NCBI RefSeq assembly: GCF_003129485.1
Contig: NZ_QFFG01000004.1
Coordinates: 1 to 64,000, forward strand
Source: Polaribacter aquimarinus
GTDB taxonomy: Bacteria; Bacteroidota; Bacteroidia; Flavobacteriales; Flavobacteriaceae
Length of the DNA: 64,000 nt
Direction: 5' to 3'
Program-made: the position numbers and the translations under genes
In this document: positions 17,111 to 26,495 of the stretch, in pieces
Position numbering within the stretch: position 1 is the first letter of the stretch
Layout of the letters: the number at the start of each line of letters is the position of its first letter
The notes under the pieces: model-generated
What the model saw: the letters and a program-made list of their open reading frames with translations, nothing else
What the model was told of the DNA's origin: nothing
Database searches by the model: none

Positions 17111-18298
17111 TTAAGAAATTACACCAGAACCTAATAATTCTTCATTTTTATACCAAGCAACAAATTGTCCTTCTTGTATTGCAGATTGTTTGTTTTCGAA
17201 CTCAACATACAAACCACTTTCTACTTTGTATAAAACTGCTTTTTCTAATTGTTGACGATATCTAATTCTTGCTTCAACCTCCATCGTTTCTCTAGAAACT
17301 AATGCTAAATCTTCACGTATCCAATGAATTTCTTCATTAGAAACAAACAAAACATTTCTGTATAAACCTGAGTGATTTTTACCTTCGCCAGTATAAATAA
17401 TATTCTCTTCTACATCAGTTTCTATTACATACAAAGCTTCTTTTGTTCCACCAACATTTAAGCCTTTTCGTTGACCTTTGGTAAAATAATGTGCTCCTTG
17501 ATGTTTACCAACTACTTTTCCATCTTCTTTTTGGTAAGAAAACTTTGTAGAGAAATAATTAAGTTCAGCTTCCTTATTTTCAAACTTAGGAGTTGATACT
17601 GTATACTTCTCAAAATCTATAGGAATGGTAACAATTTCTCCTTCTTTAGGTTGCAATTTTTGTTGCAAGAACTCTGGCAATCTTACTTTACCAATAAAGC
17701 ACAAACCTTGAGAATCTTTCTTTTCTGCAGTAATTAAATCGGCTTTCTTAGCAATTTCTCGTACTTCTGGTTTAGTCAATTCACCAATAGGAAATAATGC
17801 TTTTGTCAACTGTTCTTGAGATAATTGACATAAAAAATACGATTGATCTTTATTATTGTCTTTACCTGCTAGCAATTTATAAACTGGTTTTCCATCAATA
17901 ATTGCTGAACCTTTTCTACAATAATGACCAGTAGCAACATAATCTGCTCCTAATTGTAAAGCGATATCCATAAAAACATCAAACTTAATTTCTCTGTTAC
18001 AAAGTACATCAGGATTTGGAGTTCTTCCTTTAGAATACTCATCAAACATATAATCTACAATACGTTCTTTGTATTGCTCACTTAAATCTACAACTTGAAA
18101 AGGAATTCCTAATTTTTCAGCAACTATCATAGCATCATTACTGTCTTCTAACCAAGGACATTCATTAGAGATCGTTACAGAATCATCGTGCCAATTCTTC
18201 ATAAAAAGACCAATAACCTCATAACCTTGTTCTATAAGCAAATGTGCTGTAACACTACTATCTACTCCACCAGAAAGACCAACAACTACTCGTTTCAT
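17111..18298 (-). CDS. mnmA: tRNA-specific 2-thiouridylase MnmA
   Basis: MnmA thiolates U34 of Lys, Glu and Gln tRNAs. The PP-loop ATP site [10 protein letters not shown] lies at residues 7-16. The first catalytic Cys is Cys100 (PDVLCNRE) and the second lies in [10 protein letters not shown]. The C-terminal beta-barrel carries [10 protein letters not shown]. The length of 395 is slightly above average owing to an insert around residues 230-260. It has its own promoter and a weak terminator, so it is probably monocistronic. Confidence 0.96.
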   Translation of the reverse strand: MKRVVVGLSGGVDSSVTAHLLIEQGYEVIGLFMKNWHDDSVTISNECPWLEDSNDAMIVAEKLGIPFQVVDLSEQYKERIVDYMFDEYSKGRTPNPDVLCNREIKFDVFMDIALQLGADYVATGHYCRKGSAIIDGKPVYKLLAGKDNNKDQSYFLCQLSQEQLTKALFPIGELTKPEVREIAKKADLITAEKKDSQGLCFIGKVRLPEFLQQKLQPKEGEIVTIPIDFEKYTVSTPKFENKEAELNYFSTKFSYQKEDGKVVGKHQGAHYFTKGQRKGLNVGGTKEALYVIETDVEENIIYTGEGKNHSGLYRNVLFVSNEEIHWIREDLALVSRETMEVEARIRYRQQLEKAVLYKVESGLYVEFENKQSAIQEGQFVAWYKNEELLGSGVIS

Positions 18299-18316
18299 TA
18301 TTTATTTTTGAGGACG

Positions 18317-18324
18317 CAAAGTTA
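18317..18324 (-). promoter_or_regulatory. Promoter -7 box of mnmA
   Basis: The minus-strand reading TAACTTTG matches TAnnTTTG, 19 bases upstream of the mnmA start. It lies inside a small inverted repeat, CAAAGTT-ACA-AACTTTG. Confidence 0.5.
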
Positions 18325-18365
18325 CAACTTTGAAAAGGATTAAGAAATTGAAAGAATTGATGGTT

Positions 18366-19088
18366 TTATTGAGGAAATTGATGGATTCTTTGATAAACTA
18401 ATTCTTCATTACCTTCAGTATTTTCTAGAGTTAATCTCTCTTTAGTAATTGAAAATCTATAAAATGTAAATTTTGGATTCTTACCATAATTTACCATTTG
18501 AATTTCTGCTTTATGACCATGAATTTTATAAATTCCGTATTCTTTTTCTTGTTTAGATATTTGCTTAACATATGTATTGTCCCACCTTAGAAACAAGCTA
18601 GTTTTACTGAAAGGTATTATTTTTTTAAAAGATTTGTAATCATCTTGATGTGTTTTGAACTTTATAGTATCCAACTTCCATAATCCCATCAACTTATTCC
18701 CTTCAGAAGTAGGAATTTTATCAGTTCTCTTCATAAAGACTTGTACATTTTCACCTTCTTCTGTTCTGCTCCAAATCATATTTTGGTTTTCAAAACGAAC
18801 TGTAAAAGGTTCAGCTGTGTCAGTAACACCATTATCATTTGTTGTTGATAATTTATTGGTATTTGAATTGAAAGACCATTTACCAAAAGAATGTTGTAAC
18901 CAACCATTTCCAGAAGTTTGTGTAGAGTCAGAATTAAAACGAAACCATTTGGCAACAGGTGTCATTTCATTTTCTCCCATTTTTACTTTGGTAACTAACC
19001 AAAGTCCGTCTATTTTTACTTTTTCTTCAAGTGTATTATTACACGAAGTAAAAAGTAAAACAAAAGCTAAGACTAAAAGGTTTCTCAT
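18366..19088 (-). CDS. Lipoprotein with two lipocalin-like repeats
   Basis: The signal peptide ends in LLFTSC (lipobox Cys16). Two related segments follow, starting IDGLWLVTKVKMGENEM and LMGLWKLDTIKFKTH. Each has the GLW...beta-strand layout of lipocalin-like domains of Bacteroidota. It is probably a periplasm-facing lipoprotein that binds a small ligand, which is an inference. No specific family name can be assigned. It follows the YwqK-like gene after 3 bases, so the two form an operon. Confidence 0.7.
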   Translation of the reverse strand: MRNLLVLAFVLLFTSCNNTLEEKVKIDGLWLVTKVKMGENEMTPVAKWFRFNSDSTQTSGNGWLQHSFGKWSFNSNTNKLSTTNDNGVTDTAEPFTVRFENQNMIWSRTEEGENVQVFMKRTDKIPTSEGNKLMGLWKLDTIKFKTHQDDYKSFKKIIPFSKTSLFLRWDNTYVKQISKQEKEYGIYKIHGHKAEIQMVNYGKNPKFTFYRFSITKERLTLENTEGNEELVYQRIHQFPQ

Positions 19089-19091
19089 AAT

Positions 19092-19811
19092 TTACTTTTT
19101 ATTTTCTTTTTTCTTAGTAAACTTATTTTTCTTTTTTCTATCCTTTTCAGAAGCTAATTCTCCATCTAAATAATACTCCCATTTCCCAATTCGTTTCCCA
19201 TCTTTATAATGCCCTGTTTCTTTTAAATCTCCATTTAGTTCAAAATATTTTGCTAACCCATTTGGTTTACCTTTTTTATAAGTAACTTCTTCAATTAAAG
19301 TTCCTTTGCTAGAATATTTACTCACAACACCATCTAACAAACCATCTTTATAGACAGCAAACTCTGTAACCTGTCCATCAGGATAATACACCAACTGCTC
19401 ACCCTCTAACTTTCCATCTTTGTAATTTTCTTCAGACATTAAAGTTCCATCTGGATAGAAATATTTCCAGTTTCCAACCCGTTTTCTTCCGTTTAAAACT
19501 CCTTCAGTTTCAATTTTTCCATTTAATCTATAAAATTGAACAAATAAGGAATCAGAATCTTCAAAAAAAGTTTTAATTATAATAGGATGTTTAGAATCGG
19601 TAATGTCATAAAATTTGAAAACACCTACTTCTTTTCCGTTTTCAAACTGACCTGAATATCGTATTCTTTTATTAGGATAGTATTTTTTCCAAACACCCGT
19701 TCTTTTTCCATTTTTATCAAATTGATTAAGTTTTTGAGAAAAACCATTCTCTGAAATAAAAAAACAGCTCAAAAAAGCGAAAACAAAAAGGAGTCTTTTT
19801 ATATTTATCAT
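19092..19811 (-). CDS. YwqK-like MORN-repeat protein
   Basis: An N-terminal signal peptide (to about residue 25) precedes roughly six MORN-like repeats of about 23 residues, of the form KxxGxWKYFYPDGTLxxExxYKDGKLxG. The C-terminus is strongly basic. The family is often named toxin-antitoxin YwqK antitoxin, but no toxin gene is adjacent here and the exported location argues against that role. It probably acts in the envelope. It is first in a two-gene operon with the lipoprotein. Confidence 0.8.
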   Translation of the reverse strand: MINIKRLLFVFAFLSCFFISENGFSQKLNQFDKNGKRTGVWKKYYPNKRIRYSGQFENGKEVGVFKFYDITDSKHPIIIKTFFEDSDSLFVQFYRLNGKIETEGVLNGRKRVGNWKYFYPDGTLMSEENYKDGKLEGEQLVYYPDGQVTEFAVYKDGLLDGVVSKYSSKGTLIEEVTYKKGKPNGLAKYFELNGDLKETGHYKDGKRIGKWEYYLDGELASEKDRKKKNKFTKKKENKK

Positions 19812-19853
19812 TGATTTTCAATTTTAGAGTAAATATACATTAATCATACCAAA

Positions 19854-20438
19854 ATGAGCATACTTTTTTTAACCGAGCAACTCAATAATATGGAAAATCC
19901 TAAAAGGGAAAACCGACAAAGAGTAGCAAATATTGTGTTAGAGAATCAAAGCTTATTTAAAGATTTGATTACGATTACTTTTGATGTTGAAAACAAAATT
20001 TCTATTAAAGCGGCTTGGATTCTGGAATGGATTTGCACACATCATCAATTAGAATGGATGATTCCACATTTAGATGAATTTACTTCAAAAATTGCTACAG
20101 TTCAATTTGATAGTGCTATTAGACCTTGTGCAAAAATTTGCGAACATTTGGCAGTTGCTTATTATTCTAAAGATGAAAATCACATCAAGAGAAACTTAAC
20201 TTTTCCTCAAATAGATACTATTGTAGAAACTGGTTTTGATTGGTTAATAACACCTCAAAAAATTGCTGTAAGAGCTTATACAATGACTTTTTTGTATTTA
20301 TTCGGATTAGAAAGAGATTGGATTCATCCTGAATTGAAACACCTTATAGAAAGCAAAATTATTCACGAAAGTAAAGGTTGCAAAGCACGCGGAAAGCACA
20401 TTTTAGCATTGATAGAAAAACATCAGAAATCCGCTTAA
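19854..20438 (+). CDS. Conserved helical-repeat protein upstream of purB
   Basis: This 194-residue, mostly helical protein resembles HEAT-like repeats (ENKISIKAAWILEWICTHHQLEWMIPHLDEF, then KIAVRAYTMTFLYLF). Homologues often sit beside purB in flavobacteria and sometimes inherit the adenylosuccinate lyase name, but there is no lyase signature. The first ATG is used; a second Met at codon 13 is possible. It ends 47 bases before purB. Function unknown. Confidence 0.72.
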   Translation: MSILFLTEQLNNMENPKRENRQRVANIVLENQSLFKDLITITFDVENKISIKAAWILEWICTHHQLEWMIPHLDEFTSKIATVQFDSAIRPCAKICEHLAVAYYSKDENHIKRNLTFPQIDTIVETGFDWLITPQKIAVRAYTMTFLYLFGLERDWIHPELKHLIESKIIHESKGCKARGKHILALIEKHQKSA

Positions 20439-20456
20439 TAAATCTGTTGAATTGCC

Positions 20457-20464
20457 TATTTTTG
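20457..20464 (+). promoter_or_regulatory. Candidate -7 promoter box for purB
   Basis: TATTTTTG lies 21 bases before the purB ATG in the short gap after the upstream gene, and would allow separate purB transcription. Confidence 0.45.
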
Positions 20465-20485
20465 CAGCTAACAACAGAACTAAAA

Positions 20486-21829
20486 ATGAACTTAACACAA
20501 TTAAATGCCATCTCTCCTATTGATGGTCGTTACAGAGGTAAAATATCAAGTTTAGCTAACTATTTTTCAGAAGAAGCATTAATAAAATATCGTGTTCGTG
20601 TAGAAATCGAGTATTTTATCGCACTTTGTGAAATTCCATTACCACAATTAGCTGATTTTAATACTGATTTATTTGATGATTTACGTAAAATTTATACTGA
20701 TTTTACTGCGGATGATGCTCAAAAAATTAAAGATATTGAGAAAATCACCAATCACGATGTAAAGGCTGTTGAGTATTTTATCAAAGAAAAGTTTGATGCG
20801 TTAGGTTTACAGAAATATAAAGAATTTATTCACTTTGGATTAACTTCTCAAGACATTAATAACACAGCTATTCCGCTTTCTATAAAAGAAGCAATGAATG
20901 ATGTTTTTGTACCTCAGTATTTTGAAGTTTTAGAAAAATTACTAGAGCTAGTTATAGAGTGGAAAGATATTTCTATGTTAGCAAGAACTCATGGACAACC
21001 TGCATCTCCAACTAGATTAGGTAAAGAAATTGATGTTTTTGTAGTTCGTTTAAAAGAACAATTTAATTTATTAAATGATATACCAAGTGCTGCAAAATTT
21101 GGTGGAGCAACTGGTAATTATAATGCACACAAGGTTGCATATCCTGCAATTGATTGGAAAGAGTTCGGTAGTTCTTTTGTTCAAGAAAAATTAGGCTTAC
21201 AACATTCTTTTCCAACAACTCAAATTGAGCATTACGACCATATGGCTGCGTTGTTTGATTGTTTAAAAAGAATTAACACCATTATCATAGATTTAGACAG
21301 AGATTTCTGGACCTATGTTTCTATGGATTATTTTAAACAAAAAATTAAAAAAGGTGAAGTTGGTAGTTCTGCTATGCCACATAAAGTAAACCCAATTGAT
21401 TTTGAAAATTCTGAAGGAAATTTAGGAATAGCCAATGCCATTTTCGAGCATCTTTCTGCTAAATTACCAATTTCTCGTTTGCAACGTGATTTAACGGATA
21501 GTACAGTTTTACGTAATGTAGGTGTTCCTTTTGGACACACCATTATAGGGTTTACTTCAACTTTAAAAGGATTGAATAAATTATTGTTAAACAAAGAAAA
21601 GTTTGAGCAAGATTTAGAAAACAATTGGGCTGTTGTTGCTGAGGCCATTCAGACGATTTTAAGACGTGAAGCGTATCCAAATCCTTATGAAGCTTTAAAA
21701 GGATTGACTAGAACGAATGAGAAAATCAATCAGAATTCTATTGCTAATTTTATTGATACTTTAGAAGTTTCTGATGAAATAAAGAATGAGCTAAAGACAA
21801 TTACACCTGCAAATTATACTGGAATATAG
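20486..21829 (+). CDS. purB: Adenylosuccinate lyase
   Basis: PurB catalyses two fumarate-releasing steps in purine synthesis (SAICAR to AICAR and adenylosuccinate to AMP). The 447 residues contain AISPIDGRYRG at the N-terminus, TSQDINNTA, ARTHGQPASPT and the fumarase/lyase signature GSSAMPHKVNPIDFEN. The ATG at 20486 gives the canonical MNLTQLNAISPIDGRY start; a longer TTG-initiated frame overlapping the upstream gene is rejected. Confidence 0.96.
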   Translation: MNLTQLNAISPIDGRYRGKISSLANYFSEEALIKYRVRVEIEYFIALCEIPLPQLADFNTDLFDDLRKIYTDFTADDAQKIKDIEKITNHDVKAVEYFIKEKFDALGLQKYKEFIHFGLTSQDINNTAIPLSIKEAMNDVFVPQYFEVLEKLLELVIEWKDISMLARTHGQPASPTRLGKEIDVFVVRLKEQFNLLNDIPSAAKFGGATGNYNAHKVAYPAIDWKEFGSSFVQEKLGLQHSFPTTQIEHYDHMAALFDCLKRINTIIIDLDRDFWTYVSMDYFKQKIKKGEVGSSAMPHKVNPIDFENSEGNLGIANAIFEHLSAKLPISRLQRDLTDSTVLRNVGVPFGHTIIGFTSTLKGLNKLLLNKEKFEQDLENNWAVVAEAIQTILRREAYPNPYEALKGLTRTNEKINQNSIANFIDTLEVSDEIKNELKTITPANYTGI

Positions 21830-21834
21830 CTAAA

Positions 21835-21883
21835 AGTTGGAAGTTGGAAGTTAGAAGTTGGAAGTTGGAAGTTGGAAGTTAAA
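21835..21883 (+). repeat. Heptameric tandem repeat AGTTGGA
   Basis: Seven units of AGTTGGA with two single-base variants (AGTTAGA, AGTTAAA) fill the gap between purB and the next gene, starting 5 bases after the purB stop. Confidence 0.9.
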
Positions 21884-21900
21884 TATAAAAAATATTAAGA

Positions 21901-22353
21901 ATGAGAATTCATATTAGTAAAATACAATCGATGTCAAGAATCATCTTCATACTTCTTACTTCATTTTTCTTATTTTTTTCCTGTAAATCAGAAATCAAAG
22001 ACAATTCAGATCGATTTAAAAAAGGTATTTTTGAAATTCCTGCGGGTGAAGGCTATAGTAAAACTATTATTACAAGAGTTGATAGCCTTCAAATTGAAGA
22101 ATATGAAAAAGTAGTCAATATTTCTAATGATACTTCTTCTGGAGTGAAAAAAACTAAACATATCGATACTTTGTATATTAAATGGAAAAACAATTTCTTT
22201 TATACTTTAAGAATGAAGTCTCCAAAAAAAGAATCAGATAAAAATCCAATATTTGTTCAAATTACAGAAGTTAAAGACAGTTCTTACAATTTTACAGCTA
22301 AAATTGGTTTTAGTAAGTTCTCTACAGACGGTACAATATACAAATTAAAATAA
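21901..22353 (+). CDS. Small lipoprotein upstream of terC
   Basis: This 150-residue protein has a hydrophobic signal ending in LFFSCKS. If translation starts at the second Met (21931) the lipobox Cys is residue 18, which is a better fit than the first ATG. The mature part is beta-rich and Lys/Asp/Ser-rich, without a recognised domain. Family members are sometimes labelled DNA topoisomerase IV, which the sequence does not support. It abuts the terC start with no gap. Confidence 0.65.
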   Translation: MRIHISKIQSMSRIIFILLTSFFLFFSCKSEIKDNSDRFKKGIFEIPAGEGYSKTIITRVDSLQIEEYEKVVNISNDTSSGVKKTKHIDTLYIKWKNNFFYTLRMKSPKKESDKNPIFVQITEVKDSSYNFTAKIGFSKFSTDGTIYKLK

Positions 22354-23121
22354 ATGGAAATATTTGCACATGCAGATACTTGGGTTGCACTATTAACACT
22401 AACTTTTCTAGAAATCATTTTAGGAATAGACAACGTGATTTTTATTTCGATATCTGCTAATAAATTACCAGAAAATCAAGTTAGAAAAGCCACAATTTTA
22501 GGATTGGCTTTAGCAATGATTACTCGTATTTTATTACTTTTTAGTGTTTCTTATTTAATCGCTTTAAAAGATCCTTTTTGGAGTGCTAATTTGAGTTGGT
22601 TTAAAACTGCAATTACCGGACAAAGTATCATTCTTTTTTTTGGAGGAATATTCTTGCTATATAAAAGTACCAAAGAAATAAGACAAAAGGTAGAAAATAC
22701 AAATCAAGAAGAAGTATTAAAATCACCAAAAATAATATCATTTAAAAGCGTGATTATACAGATTATCTTAATCGATATTGTATTTTCTTTTGATAGTATT
22801 TTAACGGCTGTAGGAATGACAAATGGTGTTGAAGGTGCTTTAACAATTATGGTAATTGCTGTAATTGTATCAATTTTAATAATGATGATTTTTGCACAAC
22901 CCATTAATAATTTTGTAAACAGAAATCCTACCATTCAAATGTTAGCTTTATCCTTTTTAATTTTAATAGGGTTTATGCTAATTGCAGAAAGTGCTCATTT
23001 ATCAAATACTATAATTTTTAACAAAACTGTTGGTATAATTCCTAAAGGATATTTGTATTTTGCAATCGCATTTTCTCTAGGTGTAGAAATGTTAAATTTA
23101 AGAATTCGAAAGAAAAAATAA
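22354..23121 (+). CDS. TerC family integral membrane protein
   Basis: This 255-residue protein has about seven transmembrane helices and the TerC signature LEIILGIDNVIFI early on, with its counterpart IVFSFDSILTAVGMT in the second half; both carry conserved intramembrane Asp residues. TerC proteins such as Alx and MeeY export manganese or load it into exported enzymes; tellurite resistance is a historical name. Metal transport fits the metal-binding proteins downstream. Confidence 0.88.
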   Translation: MEIFAHADTWVALLTLTFLEIILGIDNVIFISISANKLPENQVRKATILGLALAMITRILLLFSVSYLIALKDPFWSANLSWFKTAITGQSIILFFGGIFLLYKSTKEIRQKVENTNQEEVLKSPKIISFKSVIIQIILIDIVFSFDSILTAVGMTNGVEGALTIMVIAVIVSILIMMIFAQPINNFVNRNPTIQMLALSFLILIGFMLIAESAHLSNTIIFNKTVGIIPKGYLYFAIAFSLGVEMLNLRIRKKK

Positions 23122-23158
23122 TATCAAAGAGCTAAAAAAACATATCGGTATTTTTCTA

Positions 23159-23437
23159 TTGATAGTATTCTTAATACCAATTGGTATTGATACTTTACAT
23201 CATTTTTTAAATCACGAGCACAGTGTTTGTAATTCTAAAATTGAAAAACATATTCATGAAAAAGATATAGATTGTAAGCTACATCTTTTGAAGCAAAGCG
23301 ATTCTTTTTTAGCTTTAAATATTATTGATAGTAATGTAATTGAGATTAATTCTTCAGTTATATTTACTAATTATAACTACTTAAAAAATCATTACCAATT
23401 ACCTTTTTCTCTAAGAGGACCGCCTTCTAAAATTTGA
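23159..23437 (+). CDS. Small His/Cys-rich exported protein, start uncertain
   Basis: The coding frame gives a hydrophobic N-terminus then HHFLNHEHSVCNSKIEKH and HEKDIDCKLH, a likely metal-binding stretch. TTG at 23159 is the only usual start codon near the 5' end. The frame continues upstream to 23102 with plausible residues (NIKELKKHIGIFLLIV) but contains no ATG. The true start may be a rare codon, or an ATG may have been lost. It lies between terC and a TonB receptor. It probably sits in the periplasm or inner membrane and helps metal handling. Confidence 0.6.
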   Translation: MIVFLIPIGIDTLHHFLNHEHSVCNSKIEKHIHEKDIDCKLHLLKQSDSFLALNIIDSNVIEINSSVIFTNYNYLKNHYQLPFSLRGPPSKI

Positions 23438-23473
23438 ATTAAGTACTATTAATTTAAATTTATTAAAGCAACA

Positions 23474-25876
23474 ATGATCAAATTATTTTGGTTTTGTGTT
23501 CTTGCTTGTTGTATCACTACAACTGCAATTTCGCAAGACTGCACATACATTTTTAAGGGTAAAGTAATAGATTTTCACGATAGCAAACCTCTATATGGTG
23601 CAACTGTTCGCATTTTAAACACAAATATTTATATTTCTACAAACGAAATAGGAGAATTTGAGTTTAAAAAAATGTGCAAGGGAAAAATCACAATTGAAAT
23701 CAGTCATATTGCTTGCGATACCAAACGAGTTACAATTATACTCTCTAAAAATTTATATAAAGAAATTTTATTAGAGCATCATTTAGAAGAACTAAATGAA
23801 GTAGTTGTAAAAACAAACTCTAAAACGGAAATTACAAGTATAGAACAATCACTAAAAAAAAATGTGATTGATAATTTTTCTGATAAATCTTTGGGAGACG
23901 CATTAAAAACCATTAGCGGGGTTTCTTCACTAAATACTGGTAATTCTATTGTAAAACCAATGATTCACGGCTTACATAGCAGTAGGCTTTTGTTGGTAAA
24001 TAACAATGTAAGAATGTTTGACCAAGAATGGGGAGATGAACACGCACCTAATATTGATATCAATGCAAGTAAAAGAATTGATGTTGTAAAAGGTGCAAAT
24101 ACCCTAAAATATGGAAGTGATGCTATTGGTGGTATGATATTAATTAGACCAAAAAAATACCCAATTAAAGATAGTATTTTTGGCAGTTCGTTAATGTCGT
24201 TTAATACGAATGGTTTTGGTGGAAACATCAATTCAGAAGTTGTAAGAACATATAAATCTGGGTTGTATGGAAAAATTCAACTGAATTACAAACAGTTTGG
24301 AGATTTTAAAGCCCCAAACTATTACCTTACCAATAGCGGTTTAAAAAGTGCTAATGCATCTTTTAGATTTGGTTACAATAGTTTTGAAAAAGGGTTTGAT
24401 GCCTATTATAGTTATGTAAACAATGAATTTGCCATTTTACAATCTTCACATATTGGAAATGTAAATGATTTAGTCAATGCTATTAATAGTCAACAACCTA
24501 GGGTTATCGAAGATTTTTCTTACGATATTAATTTTCCTAAGCAATCTATTGTGCATCATTTAGCAAAAATTGAAGCTTACAAGCGCTTTAAAGGTTTTGG
24601 AAAGTTAACCCTACAATATGATTTTCAAATTAATAGACGAAAAGAATTCGATTTAAGAAGAGGCGATTTAAAAAATACGCCTGTAATCGATTTACGATTG
24701 TTTACAAATAGTTTGCAATCTGATTTACAAATAGATTATTCTAATAGTCTTAAAATAAATACAGGTGTATTGCTACGATATCAACAAAATGATGCTATTT
24801 CTGGAACAGGAACTAGAGCTTTAATACCAGATTTTGACAAATATGAAATTGGTTTTTACACAACAGGTAATTATCAACTGAGTGAAACTGCTGAATTAAG
24901 TGCTGGAGTGCGTTATGATTTTTCTCACATAAACGCGAGGAAAACTTATAATTTAACAGATTGGAATGAAACCTATAATTACGATGTTTTGTTTCCTCAA
25001 TTTGAGGGAGAAATAGACAATACTAGAATTTCAACAAATCCTAATTTTACGTTTCATAATATTTCTGCCAGTTTAGGTTATAGCAAAAAATTTGATAATG
25101 ATTTGTTAGTAGTATTCAATTATGGCTTGGCGAGTCGTGTACCAAATCCATCAGAATTATTTAGTGATGGTTTGCATCATAGTGCTGCAAGAATTGAAAC
25201 AGGTTTATTAACTATCGATAAAGAAACTGCAAATAAATTTTCTTTTTCCTTAGAGAAAAACAATGACAATTTTGGGTTTATTATTAGTCCATATTACAAA
25301 CAAATCCGCAATTTTATTCAGCTAATTCCTGTTGGTATTACTACTACAGTTAGAGGCGCATTTCCTGTTTGGGAATACAATCAAGTTAATGCAAGAATAT
25401 TTGGGGTAGATTTTGATATCAATAAAAAGATAAGCAATAATTTCTACTATTTTGGTAGTTTAAGCTTACTTAGAGGTGATAATATTTCTGATAATACTCC
25501 TTTAATTCATATGCCTGCTGCTAATTTTAGCAATCGTATTTCGTACAAAAATGATGATTTAAACCAATTATCAATCAGTTTAACACATAAAACAATTCTG
25601 GAACAAAAAAGATTTCCAGATTACAACTTTACTACATTTAATGCTACACAGCAACAAAATGTATTTGTAGATATTAGTTCTACACCCCCTACCTATTCAT
25701 TATTCGGTTTAAATACTTCTGCAACTTTTAAGGCATTTAAAAAAGGAAGTTTACAACTAGAATTTAATATCGAAAACTTATTTAATGTCTCATATAGAGA
25801 ACACTTAAACAGACTAAGATATTTTGCAGATGAATTAGGTAGAAATATCAATATAAAAATTAAAATTAATTATTAA
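23474..25876 (+). CDS. TonB-dependent outer-membrane receptor
   Basis: A signal peptide (about residues 1-21) precedes a carboxypeptidase-regulatory-like domain (about 25-105), a plug domain containing DALKTISGVSSLNTG and DVVKGANTLKYGSDAIGG, and a 22-strand-type beta-barrel to the C-terminal INIKIKINY. The length of 800 is typical. The loop DQEWGDEHAPNID and several His residues, with a His-rich neighbour on each side, suggest import of a metal such as zinc or copper rather than a glycan; no SusD gene follows. The substrate is inferred. Confidence 0.9.
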   Translation: MIKLFWFCVLACCITTTAISQDCTYIFKGKVIDFHDSKPLYGATVRILNTNIYISTNEIGEFEFKKMCKGKITIEISHIACDTKRVTIILSKNLYKEILLEHHLEELNEVVVKTNSKTEITSIEQSLKKNVIDNFSDKSLGDALKTISGVSSLNTGNSIVKPMIHGLHSSRLLLVNNNVRMFDQEWGDEHAPNIDINASKRIDVVKGANTLKYGSDAIGGMILIRPKKYPIKDSIFGSSLMSFNTNGFGGNINSEVVRTYKSGLYGKIQLNYKQFGDFKAPNYYLTNSGLKSANASFRFGYNSFEKGFDAYYSYVNNEFAILQSSHIGNVNDLVNAINSQQPRVIEDFSYDINFPKQSIVHHLAKIEAYKRFKGFGKLTLQYDFQINRRKEFDLRRGDLKNTPVIDLRLFTNSLQSDLQIDYSNSLKINTGVLLRYQQNDAISGTGTRALIPDFDKYEIGFYTTGNYQLSETAELSAGVRYDFSHINARKTYNLTDWNETYNYDVLFPQFEGEIDNTRISTNPNFTFHNISASLGYSKKFDNDLLVVFNYGLASRVPNPSELFSDGLHHSAARIETGLLTIDKETANKFSFSLEKNNDNFGFIISPYYKQIRNFIQLIPVGITTTVRGAFPVWEYNQVNARIFGVDFDINKKISNNFYYFGSLSLLRGDNISDNTPLIHMPAANFSNRISYKNDDLNQLSISLTHKTILEQKRFPDYNFTTFNATQQQNVFVDISSTPPTYSLFGLNTSATFKAFKKGSLQLEFNIENLFNVSYREHLNRLRYFADELGRNINIKIKINY

Positions 25877-25886
25877 ACATTTAATT

Positions 25887-26447
25887 ATGAAAACTACAAA
25901 CTCAATTATAAAATTATTAGCGATATTATTTATTTCAACAATAACATTTACTGCATGTTCTGATGATGACCATGATGAAGATGACCACGATCATGAAGAG
26001 GAACTTATCACAACTGTTACATACACCTTAACGGATGGTAACAACAACACTTTAACTTTAGTTTGGGAAGATATAGATGGTGAAGGAGGAAATGCACCTA
26101 CAATAACTAACGGTACATTATCTGCAAATACGACCTATACTGGAGTAATAAAATTAGAAAATGCTACTGAAACTCCTACTGAAGACATCACAGTAGAAGT
26201 AAAAAATGAAGGTGATGAGCATGAATTTTTCTACGCTTCTAGTGTTTCTGGAGTAACAATTACTAAAACTGATGTTGATAAGAACAACAATCCATTAGGA
26301 GTTGAAACTTCTGTAGTAACAGGTGCTGCTGGTTCAGGAACATTAACAATAATTTTAAAGCACGAGCCTAAAAAACCAAATACAGGAGTTACTGATGCTG
26401 GTGGTAGTACAGATGTAGAAGTTACTTTTACTATTACAGTACAATAA
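25887..26447 (+). CDS. Asp/His-rich metal-binding lipoprotein
   Basis: The signal peptide ends in TFTAC (lipobox Cys24). Directly after it comes an acidic and His-rich stretch, DDDHDEDDHDHEEE (residues 26-39), a likely metal-binding tag. The remainder is Thr-rich and beta-stranded, like an immunoglobulin-type fold. It starts 10 bases after the TonB receptor, so it is probably the surface or periplasmic partner that binds the metal. The database label type 1 periplasmic binding fold gives no further function. Confidence 0.75.
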   Translation: MKTTNSIIKLLAILFISTITFTACSDDDHDEDDHDHEEELITTVTYTLTDGNNNTLTLVWEDIDGEGGNAPTITNGTLSANTTYTGVIKLENATETPTEDITVEVKNEGDEHEFFYASSVSGVTITKTDVDKNNNPLGVETSVVTGAAGSGTLTIILKHEPKKPNTGVTDAGGSTDVEVTFTITVQ

Positions 26448-26464
26448 ATCAAATATTGATTCAT

Positions 26465-26493
26465 AAAAAAGCGTTGCATTGCAGCGCTTTTTT
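26465..26493. terminator. Bidirectional terminator
   Basis: A run of A, a GCG-rich stem (GCGTTGCA with TGCAGCGC) and a run of T form a symmetric hairpin between two convergent genes. It can end transcription from both sides. Confidence 0.85.
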
Positions 26494-26495
26494 AT

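Noticed and set aside
18655..19173. A 172-codon plus-strand frame
   Set aside because: It lies antisense to the lipoprotein gene with the better signal peptide and domain pattern; it is a shadow frame.
19092..19811. Toxin-antitoxin system suggested by the YwqK family name
   Set aside because: The protein has a signal peptide and MORN-like repeats and no toxin gene is adjacent.
22354..23121. Tellurite-resistance gene
   Set aside because: TerC is a membrane metal-transport family; no other ter genes are present.
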